From Isoperla grammatica (lineage: Eukaryota > Arthropoda > Insecta > Plecoptera > Perlodidae): a DNA stretch of 64,000 nucleotides. Every line of letters begins with the position of its first letter. The first letter of the stretch is position 1. The notes under the pieces were generated by a model. That model was not told the origin of the DNA. It ran no database searches and worked only from the letters and a program-made list of their open reading frames with translations. The stretch lies in contig OX246741.1 of NCBI GenBank assembly GCA_945910005.1, positions 48,870,167 through 48,934,166 on the forward strand, written 5' to 3'. Below, one piece after another: positions 25,330-36,558 of this stretch. The position numbers were made by a program, and so were the translations under genes.

Positions 25330-26320
25330 ATTCTCTCTCGAAACCTGCTGGAATATTTTGGCAACAGGAAGGTCGCTGAAATATACTACTAGATGGTTGT
25401 CTAAGTGCTCTCAAAACAAACAAAAACATATCGCCGCTACACTACTATATATACCGTTACCTTGTTGTTTCTCTTACGAAATGTCCTGGAGTAGTCTCTG
25501 AGCATAAAGGTGTAGCTGAGGGTATACCTCAAGATTGTTGTCTTCTTCGGCTTACTCTTTGTAAGAGTGCTTTCGAAAGATGATAATGTCGCTTAGATAC
25601 ACTACTGGACAGTTCCTTGTTGTCTCTCTTCCGAAATGTCCTGGAGTAGTCACGGAGCATAAAGGTGTAGCTGAGGGTATAGCTCAAGATTGCTGTCTTC
25701 TTCAGCTTACTCTTCGCTAAAGTGCTCTCGAAAGATGATAATGTCGCTTAGATACACTACTGGACTGTTCCTTGTTGTTTCTCTTTAGAAATGTCCTGTA
25801 GTAGTCTCGGAGCATAAAGGTTTAGCTGAGGGTATAGCTCAAGATTGCTGTCTTCTTCAGCTTACTCTTCGCTAAAGTGCTCTCGAAAGATGATAATGTC
25901 GCTTAGATACACTACTGGACTGTCCTCTCCCTTCCCTTTCGAAACATGCTGGAGTATTCAGGCAACATTGAGTAGTATCGGAGCATAAAGGTGTAGCCGA
26001 GGGTATAGCTCAAGATTGCTGTCTTCTTCAGCTTACTCTTCGCTAAAGTGCTCTCGAAAGATGATAATGTCGCTTAGATACACTACTGGACTGTTCCTTG
26101 TTGTTTGTCTTCCGAAATGTCCTGGAGTAGTTTCGGAGCATAAAGGTGTAGCTGAGGGTATGGCTCAAGATTGTTGTCTTCTTCGGCTACTCTTTGCTAG
26201 AGTGCTCTCGAAAGATGATAGTGTCGCTTAGATACATATATCAACTAGATGCTCTCTTCCGTCCCTTGCGAAACATGCTGGAGTATTCTGGCAACATTAA
26301 GGTCACTACTAGACAGCTAT
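25330..26320. repeat. About 155-bp tandem satellite, seven diverged units
   Basis: The marker GAAATGTCCTGGAGTAG (or GAAACATGCTGGAGTATT) recurs at about 25338, 25478, 25633, 25788, 25941, 26113 and 26269. Shared blocks are GAGCATAAAGGTGTAGCTGA, CTCAAGATTGCTGTCTTCTT and AGATGATAATGTCGCTTAGA. Two unit types alternate irregularly. Short ORFs across it are by-products of the repetition. Confidence 0.9.
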
Positions 26321-26330
26321 CTTCATCTTT

Positions 26331-26332
26331 CT

Positions 26333-26363
<31 letters not shown>

Positions 26364-26364
26364 G
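26331..26364. repeat. (TTTC)n microsatellite
   Basis: About eight TTTC/CTTT repeats immediately after the 155-bp satellite. Confidence 0.9.
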
Positions 26365-27410
26365 GAAATTCTGTTCCTGACGTTGGTTGAAATGCACAAC
26401 TAGGTTGTCTTTCCTCCCGGAAGGCCGCTCAAGTATGAGTACTTTGCGACGTCACCAGAGTCCAAAAGTCCACACCAGAAGGTGGCGCTGTGTTGGGGTT
26501 CCAAGACACTACTCAATGGTCGTCTTCTTCTTCTTCCTCTCAGGCAGGCCGCTCGAATACTCTGACGTCACCAACTCCCTGGCTCTACTAATGCCCGACG
26601 AGACGCCACGCTGTTGCTGGACGGTTCGCCCCTTGTTTGGCCCGGAGGTCGTGTACTTCTGTTTCTGGGACCTGATACAAGAACACAGAATAAACACATC
26701 GAACACAACAGAAAAAATTGCACAATTTTGAAAACAGGAACGACTAGGTTTTTATTTTATATTCAATTATTTGCCATTTTGTTAAAGAGAATTAATAAAA
26801 CAGTCAGTACTTTTAATTTTTACAATTTCATGTCAACCATGAACAAAATACTGACTGCTTTTCATTGATAGTAATTTGGTCTTCCATAGGTAAACATGTT
26901 AAATAGTTTTTCATAGTAATCAACTTGAATGGAAGTAGCGCTGTGTGTGGAAGCAGTTTGCGTTTGTGTATTGCCAATTTCAGTACGAGGTCTCTATATA
27001 AGTTAATTAATTAGGAGACGGTCATCGAACAGGCAATATCTCGAATAAGAGTCTTGATCGATCTCTAAAGCACTTGCAAATCCGTAGACAGAAGATTGAA
27101 CACTTTAGTTCCAGCTATATATATAGGATTCTACATTGCGCAACACCCGATCTTGTTCTGTTAAAATCGCTTTAAAATATTTTTAAATTGCCCCAATAGA
27201 AAATCAAAATATGTCACCCTATAAAGAATGTAATGTTCTCTTTATGAATTGTTGTTTATTCGAATAAATATTTCATTTCGCAGATGTTCTTAATTAGGCG
27301 TGAAAGGTGTCTAGCAACATCACATTTACAAAAGTTAATTCATACGAACATCTAAAAAACGGAAATATGGACTGGAACAAAGAAACATTGATAAGCAAAC
27401 GAAAGAGCAC

Positions 27411-27487
27411 TAAGGCCCGGTTTTTCTAAAGGTTTTTCAATCGGTTAACGGGTCGTTAACGGGGCCCGATTGAAAAACCGGGCCTAA
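27411..27487. mobile_element. 77-bp miniature inverted-repeat element
   Basis: TAAGGCCCGGTTTTTC at the left and GAAAAACCGGGCCTA at the right are perfect over 15 bp. The centre GGTTAACGGGTCGTTAACGG is itself imperfectly palindromic. Confidence 0.82.
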
Positions 27488-27637
27488 ATTCACTATACAG
27501 GATATTTTCATTTAGATTTGGGACAATTTAACACGTTTCAAAGCAATTTACAGACCGAAATCGGGAGTGGACATACAGCCTTAAAGTCACAGCAAAATAC
27601 AATTGCAGATGCAAGTCTCCCTAAAAGCATCGGGCCT

Positions 27638-27701
27638 ACACTATACACTATACACTGTACACTATACACTATACACTGTACACTATACACTATACACTAC
27701 A
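27638..27701. repeat. 21-bp minisatellite
   Basis: Three copies of ACACTATACACTATACACTGT, itself built from a 7-bp ACACTAT unit. Confidence 0.92.
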
Positions 27702-28752
27702 CAGCCGTACCGCCACAATGACAGGGATAATACTATACCGACACATACAAAGTGTGAGGTAATGAATTCCAACCACCTAATTGCCACCTATTTACGTATA
27801 ATTACAGTCCGTTTTGCAGCCACCGCAGATAAGAAACACAAATATCTCCTCTTAATGGGTTACTTACTTCACTATATATATATGAGTCGGTCGCTGGTTA
27901 CTTTCAATTTTTTCACAAAGCTTAATAGCCGCCCAATTAGGGCCGGCATATTTTAATAATAAACGTTGATAGTTATGATGAGTACGAAGAGCGGCTATGT
28001 AGATAGAAGAATCAAGAGCCAAAAAATGTATGCACAAAAGAATGGGTGTGAAATTGAATGGGCTCGGCCATAGAGGAGCCAAACGTTCGTTATTTTATTG
28101 TAAGATGCGTACACCTCATTGTGATATATATATTCCAGTACAGTCAAAACAAAATATGATGAAATATACAGGATTCATTAAGTTAACATGGAGCCAGTGG
28201 TGTATGCAGGAATATATGGTACTGCCCAGAGTAGAACATAGGCCTAAGTGTAAAAGGTGCTCAACAAATGACACAATGGGGGGTGTGGGGGGAGTGGAGG
28301 GTGGGGGATGTCCCCACAATAGTGCCGAGGCAACTTGTTATAAATCCCTATTTTTGAAGTGGTTTTAATGTGTTTTAGAAGAAAGTAAGGTGCTTTGCTG
28401 AACGGGATACGGGTTACAACGGCGCCAAATACGATTTCAAACAAATTTCAACAATCGATATTATTCAAAATTACTATATCGTTACAAACCTATACAATCA
28501 CACCTATACTGAAGTGTTTCCCGACTAAGAAGCAAATAGAGAAATTAGTATGTAAATAAATCTACTTATTTTTTTTGCGTAAATTTAGATGAGTTCCAGA
28601 GAGTATAATTAAAGCTGGGACTAAGGGCGGGGGGGCTTTTTTTAAAAATAATTTTACATCAAAACTCGTGCTCGATATATTTAAATAATAAAACTCAAAT
28701 GAAAAAAAGCTGGACCCGAAAATAATGTTTTCCTTGTTAAGACTGCTGAGCA

Positions 28753-28779
<27 letters not shown>
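28753..28779. repeat. C27 homopolymer
   Basis: 27 C in a row, the longest of at least nine G/C runs over 10 nt in the window. Others are near 3686, 8990, 32494, 34693, 53567, 53971, 54055 and 56035. Confidence 0.9.
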
Positions 28780-28785
<6 letters not shown>

Positions 28786-29610
28786 TCGGCGCGACTGTCA
28801 CCCTCATCACCGCGCGAACACGGAGCGCAAGATAGCTCTACAACATGTAACGTGCTCTATCTACACTATTGGCAAATCTAATTCTAATTTGTCTGGGAAT
28901 AGGGCGTGGGTACTGCGTGCAGTACATACAACCAACACAATAACACTAGGGCGAAGCCTCGCAGGAATACGACTACTTATCCTTTATCCTCTAATTTCAT
29001 ATCAGTTTATAGGCCGGGCCCTTTAGAAAACACGTATACACACTGCTTTTCAGATAAAGGAAGTACACATATATATCTATTTAGCGTTTTAAAGTCCCCC
29101 TTCCGTTATTTAACTAGACGTAAATTGGCGTGCCATTCCCTCCGGGTTGTCGGTTGCATTTGGCGTAAAATGATATTTAAGATGGGGGAATGTCGGCGTG
29201 GGGAATGGAGGACTGGGGAAAGTACATAGACGGCGACGTTTTAAAAGCTCGATATGTGTAAAAAGCTGCAAGGGCAAGATTTTAACAGGGCGGTCACCGT
29301 GATTCGGTTAACCCGTTAGAAGTATCTTGGGGTATAGAATAAAGTGAAAACAGGGGTGGTTTAGCCTTGCAAACAAGGGTGGCTCGATGTATTTTAGAAA
29401 TATATTTTAGTCGGAGAGATTTTATTTCTCTTGTACGCGCTTTTCCATTCATTTCTTAAATTTTATTTTTTCTCTATCACACTTTTTATTTTGCTGTTTG
29501 TTTATTTTTAGTTTCCTCAATTATTACATTATTTTCGGTTTACTCAGTCTACCCACTGCAAATTTAAACTTTCATCTGTTTCCCTTATTACTATTATATA
29601 TTAATATATT

Positions 29611-29760
29611 ATAGGCAACCCAAGACTACCTTATCTATGCTTTCGTCTGTCGAGACACTCGTAGCCATCCAGCGAACCGCCCGAGACAAGCGCGCGCAAA
29701 TAACGATCGCTGATTGGCTACGAGAACGTCGCATATGTAAGGTTGACTTGGGTTGCCTAT
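29611..29760 (-). mobile_element. MITE, TAGGCAACCCAAG ends
   Basis: ATAGGCAACCCAAGACTACC at the left is mirrored by GGTTGACTTGGGTTGCCTAT at the right, with possible ATT target duplication. The interior, reversed, matches 56138-56248 (TGTCTCGGGCGGTTCGCTGG, TGGCTACGA). Confidence 0.85.
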
Positions 29761-30029
29761 ATTATCGTATACTATCAGCATAGTATGCCACGTATACTAT
29801 ACACGTATAGCATCGACGAGCGAGTTAGGCTAACCCTCGAGTACCCCAAGGATAGCTAGGAGAGATCATAAGAATTGAGCCTAGTCTGGCACTCGGGGAG
29901 AATAGTAGGTAGCCTGTTAATTCATTAAAATATATTACACACTATAATGAACGGCAATACTTTTACGCAAATTTCATGTTTGGGAAAAAGAAAAGATTCT
30001 TCAATTCACAACAAAGACGCAATTATTTC

Positions 30030-30255
30030 AATCCGGTCTGCCTTGAACAGCTCAGGGGTGAAAATAACGTTCATAACACAAGAAAAAACAATTATTGAAC
30101 AACCTACCCAAAATATAAAATCATGACAATTTTTCCCTCATTTCTCTTTGCAATAGAAGGGTTTTTACATTTGTATATCATTACTTGTCACGGATGTGGG
30201 AACACGTATGATTTTTTGTTAATTTTTTGCTTGAATAACCCTTTATAACAATTTT
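30030..30255 (+). repeat. Relative of the right arm of the 62142-63869 element
   Basis: GCTCAGGGGTGAAAATAACG, ACAATTATTGAACAA, TCATTTCTCTTTGCAATAGA, GGGTTTTTACA and GAATAACCCTTTATAA occur in the same order as at 63595-63800. Identity is about 70% by eye. Confidence 0.65.
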
Positions 30256-30811
30256 ACAAAGCGTATCAACGACAATTAAAAACACCCCCTCCCATAAAGA
30301 GTGTAGATCCATATTAAAAAGGTACACGCACGCCTGCACACATGCGACAACCAATAAACACTGGCTAACCGGTAAACACATGACATTGTCTACGTCTCTG
30401 TTGATATGAGCGCCATGCAATGAATGAGCAAACACGACGAACAAAGCGGCCGGGCAACGAGAAACTCTTTGAAAAACAACGTTTTTCGGTAGTTGATTTT
30501 CCCGTTCTACGACAAAACAATACAATAACCGTGCTCGCAGTCAGTGTTCGCTTCCCGGATGTACCGTTCAGCACCGTTCAGCTCTTCAATGCGCGGGCAT
30601 AGCAGCATATAGGCCGGTATGCGCGAGGCGAGGGGCACACAGTGATATTTCAGCGGCAAAACAGGAGGTTTCATGACCGACGAGCGACGGGGAAACTCAT
30701 TGGGCGCCGCGCGAAACTCGTCGCGTATGACAATAACACCGAATTGTGTAGAAATGATTTCATTTAACAAATTGAGCATGAAGTTATCGATTTTAAACCA
30801 GGGAGGTTATA

Positions 30812-32490
30812 TTCCCGAAAGTTGTCTCATGGTGACAATACTCACTTTGTGATATCTACGTGGTTATCACTTGCTATTCGCTGATTGAGTGTTTTCCACG
30901 CGGTCCGCCACAGCAACCAGCCAATAGCAAGTGATATCTACGAGGTTATCACTTGCTATTGGCTGATTGAGTGTTTTCCACGCGGTCCGCCACAGCAACC
31001 AGCCAATAGCAAGTGATATCTACGAGGTTATCACTTGCTATTGGCTGATTGAGTGTTTTCCACGCGGTCCGCCACAGCAATCAGCCAATAGCAAGTGATA
31101 TCTATGTAGTTATCACTTGCTATTGGCTGATTGAGTGTTTTCCACGCGGTCCGCCACAGCAATCAGCCAATAGCAAGTGATATCCACGTAGTTATCACTT
31201 GCTATTGGCTGATTGAGTGTTCTCCACGCGGTCCGCCACAGCAATCAGCCAATAACAAGTGATATCTACGTGGTTATCACTTGCTATTGGCTGATTGAGT
31301 GTTCTTCACGCGGTCCGCCACAGCAATCAGCCAATAGCAAGTGATAACTACGTGGATATCACTTGCTATTGGCTGATTGAGTGTTCTTCACGCGGTCCGC
31401 CACAGCAATCAGCCAATAGCAATTAAGTGATAACTACGTGGATATCACTTGCTATTGGCTGATTGAGTGTTTTCCACGCGGTCCGCCACAGCCAGCAGCC
31501 AATAGCAATTAAGTGATATCTACGTGGTTATCACTTGCTATTCGCTGATTGAGTGTTTTCCACGCGGTCCGCCACAGCCAGCAGCCAATAGCAATTAAGT
31601 GATATCTACGTGGTTATCACTTGCTATTCGCTGATTGAGTGTTTTCCACGCGGTCCGCCACAGCCAGCAGCCAATAGCAATTAAGTGATATCTACGTGGT
31701 TATCACTTGCTATTCGCTGATTGAGTGTTTTCCACGCGGTCCGCCACAGCCAGCAGCCAATAGCAATTAAGTGATATCTACGTGGTTATCACTTGCTATT
31801 CGCTGATTGAGTGTTTTCCACGCGGTCCGCCACAGCCAGCAGCCAATAGCAATTAAGTGATATCTACGTGGTTATCACTTGCTATTCGCTGATTGAGTGT
31901 TTTCCACGCGGTCCGCCACAGCTAGCAGCCAATAGCAATTAAGTGATATCTACGTGGTTATCACTTGCTATTGGCTGATTGAGTGTTTTCCACGCGGTCC
32001 GCCACAGCCAGCAGCCAATAGCAATTAAGTGATATCTACCTGGTTATCACTTGCTATTGGCTGATTGAGTGTTTTACACGCGGTCCGCCACAGCAATCAG
32101 CCAATATCAAGTGATATCTACGTGGTTATCACTTGCTATTCGCTGATTGAGTGTTCTCCACGCGGTCCGCCACAGCAATCAGCCAATAGCAAGTGCTATA
32201 TATGTGGTTATCACTTGCTATTGGCTGGCTGAGTGTTCTCCACGCGGTCCGCCACAGCAATCAGCCAATAGCAAGTGATATCTACGTGGTTATCACTTGC
32301 TACTGGCTGATTGAGTGTTCTCCACGCGGTCCGCCACAGCAATCAGCCAATAGCAAGTGATATCTACGTGGTTATCACTTGCTACTGGCTGATTGAGTGT
32401 TATCCACGCGGTCCGCCACAGCAATAGATAGCAGTAGATATCACTTAAGTCTTAAAGTGAGTATTGTCACCGTGAGACAACTTTCAGGAA
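30812..32490. mobile_element. TIR-bounded element containing a 19-unit palindromic array
   Basis: The terminal inverted repeats (about 38 bp) read TTCCCGAAAGTTGTCTCATG at the left and the complement of TTCCTGAAAGTTGTCTCACG at the right, both continuing GTGACAATACTCACTTT. Between them about 84-bp units repeat 19 times, marked by the core CACGCGGTCCGCCACAG (first near 30895, last near 32403). Each unit has inverted arms (TCACTTGCTATTGGCTGATT against AATCAGCCAATAGCAAGTGA) and a TCTACGTGG linker. The CCAAT/ATTGG motif appears in both orientations in most units. Unit variants (CAGCAGCC against AATCAGCC; TTCTCCACG against TTTTCCACG) cluster in blocks, indicating local amplification. No ORF spans it. 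Confidence 0.93.
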
Positions 32491-33386
32491 CAGCCCCCCC
32501 CCCCCCCCCCCCCAAGATGCTAAAATTGAGTCATCGTCAAACACCAAAATGGTGAATAACATATAGAAATGCATATTATAAAATACGTTTCCAATGAGTA
32601 AAAGTAAGAAAAACCTAAGTTTTATTTTGTTTGAGATATTTTTGGTAATAATTTTTGCAAAACGTATTAAATACTCGATCACACATCCTGATTTCTGCGT
32701 TTCTTTAAACACGCACAACCCTTCCACAAACAGTCATAATGAGTATAACTGATTGCTACATCTCCTTCAGGCAATCAGTACATCGTCATGGCTATATCCT
32801 CAGCTTAAACGAGTGACATTAGTTCACTGACACGTGAAACAGATCGAGCATTCCACAGGGCAGCCACGCCAAAACAAAAAAAAACTCCAAAAGTACTTTG
32901 AAACAACCAACAATGGTAATGGCGGTTTTGGTCGCCGAGAATACAAAAAAAACAATAAAAAAACCCACCTCTGTTTGCAATTAATGTGGTCCATACGTAT
33001 AAGAAGAGTACGTCGTGGCACAAAAGCTGTTACAAAGCACCAATAGGCCGAGACGTCAGGCACATATTGTGCGAAGATTAATGTCCCTCAGTCATTATCG
33101 TGTTAAAGCGTTTCCCGACCTCAACGCGTCTCAAACTATCGGGCCCACTTAACTACAAATAACTTAACTAGAAAGATATACCTCCGCTCCGCTCGGCGCT
33201 TCAGCAAGTGCTCTGGCATCTGGAGGGCGGGCAGTATACACGGTTATTGGCGGGAGTTTTATCTTCGCTCTTTTCGAAACAAGAGTGTGAAATTTTCCCG
33301 AACGTAAAACAAAACACAAAGACACTTTTTTATCCAGCCCATCTATAGCTAAAGCGTTTTAGTTTGATATGTTGTCTACACTTGGA

Positions 33387-33490
33387 CGCACCCATAGTTT
33401 TGTAAACGTATTAGATGTTAGCGTCCCACCAAAATAACATCTAATAAGTTATAGGCTTATAGCCAATACTACAAAACTATGGGTGGGTGG
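33387..33490. mobile_element. Short inverted-repeat element
   Basis: CACCCATAGTTTTGTA and TACAAAACTATGGGTG are perfect inverted ends. The inner ATTAGATGTTA/TAACATCTAAT pair adds a second stem. Confidence 0.8.
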
Positions 33491-34441
33491 GCAAAGCTGA
33501 GAGCGTTGTTTCACTGCATTTATAATTAGTTGTTTGTACACCCCGAGTGCGATCGCAGATTCCTTGAATTTGTTGGGTCCGAAGTTCAAACTGTCAAAAA
33601 GTAATACAATCTAATTGTTTGTTTGTTGTGTGGACGCCTATTATATGACTAGATGTTGGGTTAACAAGAAATGTGCGCATGGTTGAATTTCTGTTATGGC
33701 TTCCGGTAATGAATTCGGGGATTTCGTCTCATGTTTGTGCTAGCCAGGTAGTGGGGGTGTACATCATTTGTGAAATACCAAGATCGACTGATTTTTTTGT
33801 TCTCAACTAAAAGCCACGGACCCACTGTAGATGTGCTATAAATGCGATAAAAATTAAAATATCCTCATAGAAAGTAAATTTGTTTTAGTTTTCTTTGAGT
33901 TTCGTGACGTTTTAGTTCAATGAGCTACAAAACGCTACAAGGACCATCATTTATCTAAAGGCGAATCCTTGGATTCAGTCCTTTGAGACAACTCTCGAAT
34001 ATGCCTTCCCAACCCCATTATAAGTAACCCCTTCGGCTTAGTTCGTAAGTTCGCTCGTTGTGTGAAACTAGCCACCACAATATACTCAATATGTCACATG
34101 TTGTTTGGTTATCGTAATGCCTAGCGAAACTTTAAAATACTTGGTCCTAAGTCAAGAGTATACATTAAAATCAATCATTCGTCAAAATATCATTACCATC
34201 ATCAAAATATTATTGGCTTCGCGCTAAGCACACTCTAACTTGAGCGCAGGCCTATTCCAAAACTAGAACTTACAAACAGCGTGTTCTTTATAGTTGGAAA
34301 TACGCGTCAGGCAACCGCAATCATTGGTAGCTTTGATGGGCTCCGCTATAGGAATCGCGAGCACGTGGTACGATCAAGGGCTACAGGAACTCTTGTTAGC
34401 CTAACCCAGAGAGGTGTCAATAAAGAAGACATCCTTACTAC

Positions 34442-34608
34442 AAAGTCGTTCCACAGTAACGTTGTGGATGATGCTGACGTCACAGAGACGAATGAAGCAT
34501 TGGCCAACCAAATGCCAGTATTTGAAAAAGTCACCCGCTGATTGGCTCCCATCAAGCACTCATTTATGGCGTCGTCAGCACTCGCAAAGTTGCTGTGGGA
34601 CCACTTTA
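34442..34608. mobile_element. MITE, GTCGTTCCACAGTAAC family
   Basis: AAAGTCGTTCCACAGTAACG at the left is mirrored by GTTGCTGTGGGACCACTTT at the right. Inner segments GATGCTGACGTCACAGA and CTGATTGGCTCC match 51758-51912. Confidence 0.85.
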
Positions 34609-36197
34609 CCATTGATTTATGTACATGTAGACGAGTCTACGTATAGTGTACATCCTACACAAACCGCGAAAATAAAACCCCTTCGAATAAATGCCCCCCC
34701 CCCCCCTCGTTGAATGCGCATCCGAATTACTCTTCCAAGTTTAAACCGCGTCTATGTCAGTTAAAAAGTGTAAATCAAACACATTGAAACACGACAATCG
34801 AGTTGAGGAGTTTCTTTCTACGTTATAGCGTGTTACGGATGATAGGCGTCACTTTTCCGCCTGGTAACCCTGCCGCGCATGCACTGTGGGCCCAGTTTTA
34901 GCCGCACAAAATGGCGTGGCCAAACGTCGGGACCTTGGGACACTCCGCTCACAATAATATAGTCGACGCCCTGGGTAATACGCGTCGCTCACTTAACTGG
35001 GCCGTGCGTCGGTTTCTGTTCATTGCGTCTAAATCGGTAGTTCCTGGATGAAAACACGTTGACTACCGTCCGACCAAACCGGGCAGCGTTTATCGACGGA
35101 TCCAGCAAGTTAGACACGATTAAGTGTTACACAAATAGCAATTGAAAAGCGTGAGAACTCATTTACGAGTAGGAGAGGAACAAAATTACAAAAAGTGATC
35201 CAAGTTACTGAAAGAAAGTCCTGGGTCTCCTCTACTACAGTTAAAAGTTACCGTACATTAATCTCAAATGTTACTGCAAAACAAATTAGAATTACTCTAG
35301 ATTCTATTTTTAACCTACGCCGCTCGTCATCAAACGAAGTCAAACGTAATCAAGGCCGCAAAAATAAGGTTGCATGCAAGCTCGCCCCGACCAAACAAAC
35401 CGCAGAGCAGTTCCCACTTGTTTGGTTAACTTCTCACAACGGAACGATTAGCATGATTCTCAAGTACTTCTTCGCAGTTTTTTTCTCCTCCTTCTTCTTC
35501 TCATTTAATTTTTTTCCATTAAAAGTACATTATTTCAGTTGTCTGTAATATACTAAATTATATAACGACAGGTGTGCATTATGTTGCTGATTATATGGGT
35601 ATGTAAACAATGAGCGATATAACAATGCAGTCGGGAGTAAGAAGTTCATGAACTCAGTTCCCAAACCCAAAGAAAACTGTTAGCTGATGTAATTGCGATA
35701 AAATGCATAACTGCTTATGTTAATTACGATGTTGGCGGGTTTATTTTAGATACGAGATAAGCGAGGGAGGTGATGCGCATAAGAATGTAGGTCTCGTACA
35801 CGAGTTATGCTTTAAATAACAAACCAACTCCAATTATATTTCTTTGCTAGGTTTATTATTATAGAGAGATGGAAGTTAGAGAAATTATTATAGCTATGGT
35901 GTTGTTGGGCATCATCGTCTGCGGTGTCTGTGAACTTATTTAATGTATTTAAACTTTTGCATAGTTCCTAAGAATGTACAAATAATGGCGGGGACACATT
36001 CGAAAAAATAATCATGGTTAAATTGACACACACATAAAACAGCATTTAAGGATTAATAAAAAACTATTTAATAAAATATATGAATGTATATCAAAAGCTT
36101 TATATTTCAACCACAAACATGTAACATTTCAGAAGTGTTAAATTCTTCCTGAGAGCAGGGAACACTTGTAAAGGTCAAAAGCGTCATGGAAAGCCTC

Positions 36198-36262
36198 AAG
36201 TGTAAACGCACAATGTACTTGTCAGCATTCAAGTGTAAACGCACAATGTGTTTGTCAGCATT
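36198..36262. repeat. 34-bp tandem duplication
   Basis: CAAGTGTAAACGCACAATGT and TTGTCAGCATTC occur twice in a row. Confidence 0.85.
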
Positions 36263-36558
36263 CTATCTACCAACTATAGAGGCGGCTTTGTGGATGGTCT
36301 TCCGCATTCTGTGCCTCAATTCAAATTTGCTATCCATATCCATTTAATTATTTATTCAACTAAATTCCTCAATTAATATTAACACGACTATACTATATTA
36401 GATATATTCATTCCTGTTTTTCTTGTCCTTGCGTCACCGTGGCTTTAGTTAAATAGTAAAAACGCATGAAGATTTCAACCCCAATAACATGCATACCACT
36501 CATGGATTTCATGATTTTTTTTGTCATTTTCATTTCTTTGTCATGATCATAATATATC

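Larger units (their letters stand above)
26365..29610. other. No gene recognised
   Basis: Only simple repeats and the 77-bp inverted-repeat element. ORFs of 107-117 codons (26387-26731, 27603-27956, 28906-29229) overlap microsatellites or lack family features. Confidence 0.55.
32491..36558. other. No gene recognised; should contain the helicase 3' region if the gene ends here
   Basis: Contains two short MITEs (33387-33490, 34442-34608) and a moderately CpG-rich patch at about 34850-35110. A Lys/Arg-rich terminal helicase exon on the minus strand was looked for and not found. The 117-codon plus-strand ORF at 35195-35548 is unrecognised. Confidence 0.5.

Noticed and set aside
30507..30779. Candidate coding or terminal helicase exon on the minus strand in a GC-richer patch
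   Set aside because: The reading is not Lys/Arg-rich as expected for the helicase C-terminus, and no acceptor with phase 2 was seen.
30812..32490. CRISPR-like array
   Set aside because: The units repeat without unique spacers of constant length, each is a palindrome, the array is bounded by inverted repeats, and the DNA is animal.
35195..35548. 117-codon ORF beside a CpG-rich patch
   Set aside because: The C-terminal half is a poly-pyrimidine-derived Phe/Ser run. There is no recognisable domain or splice structure.
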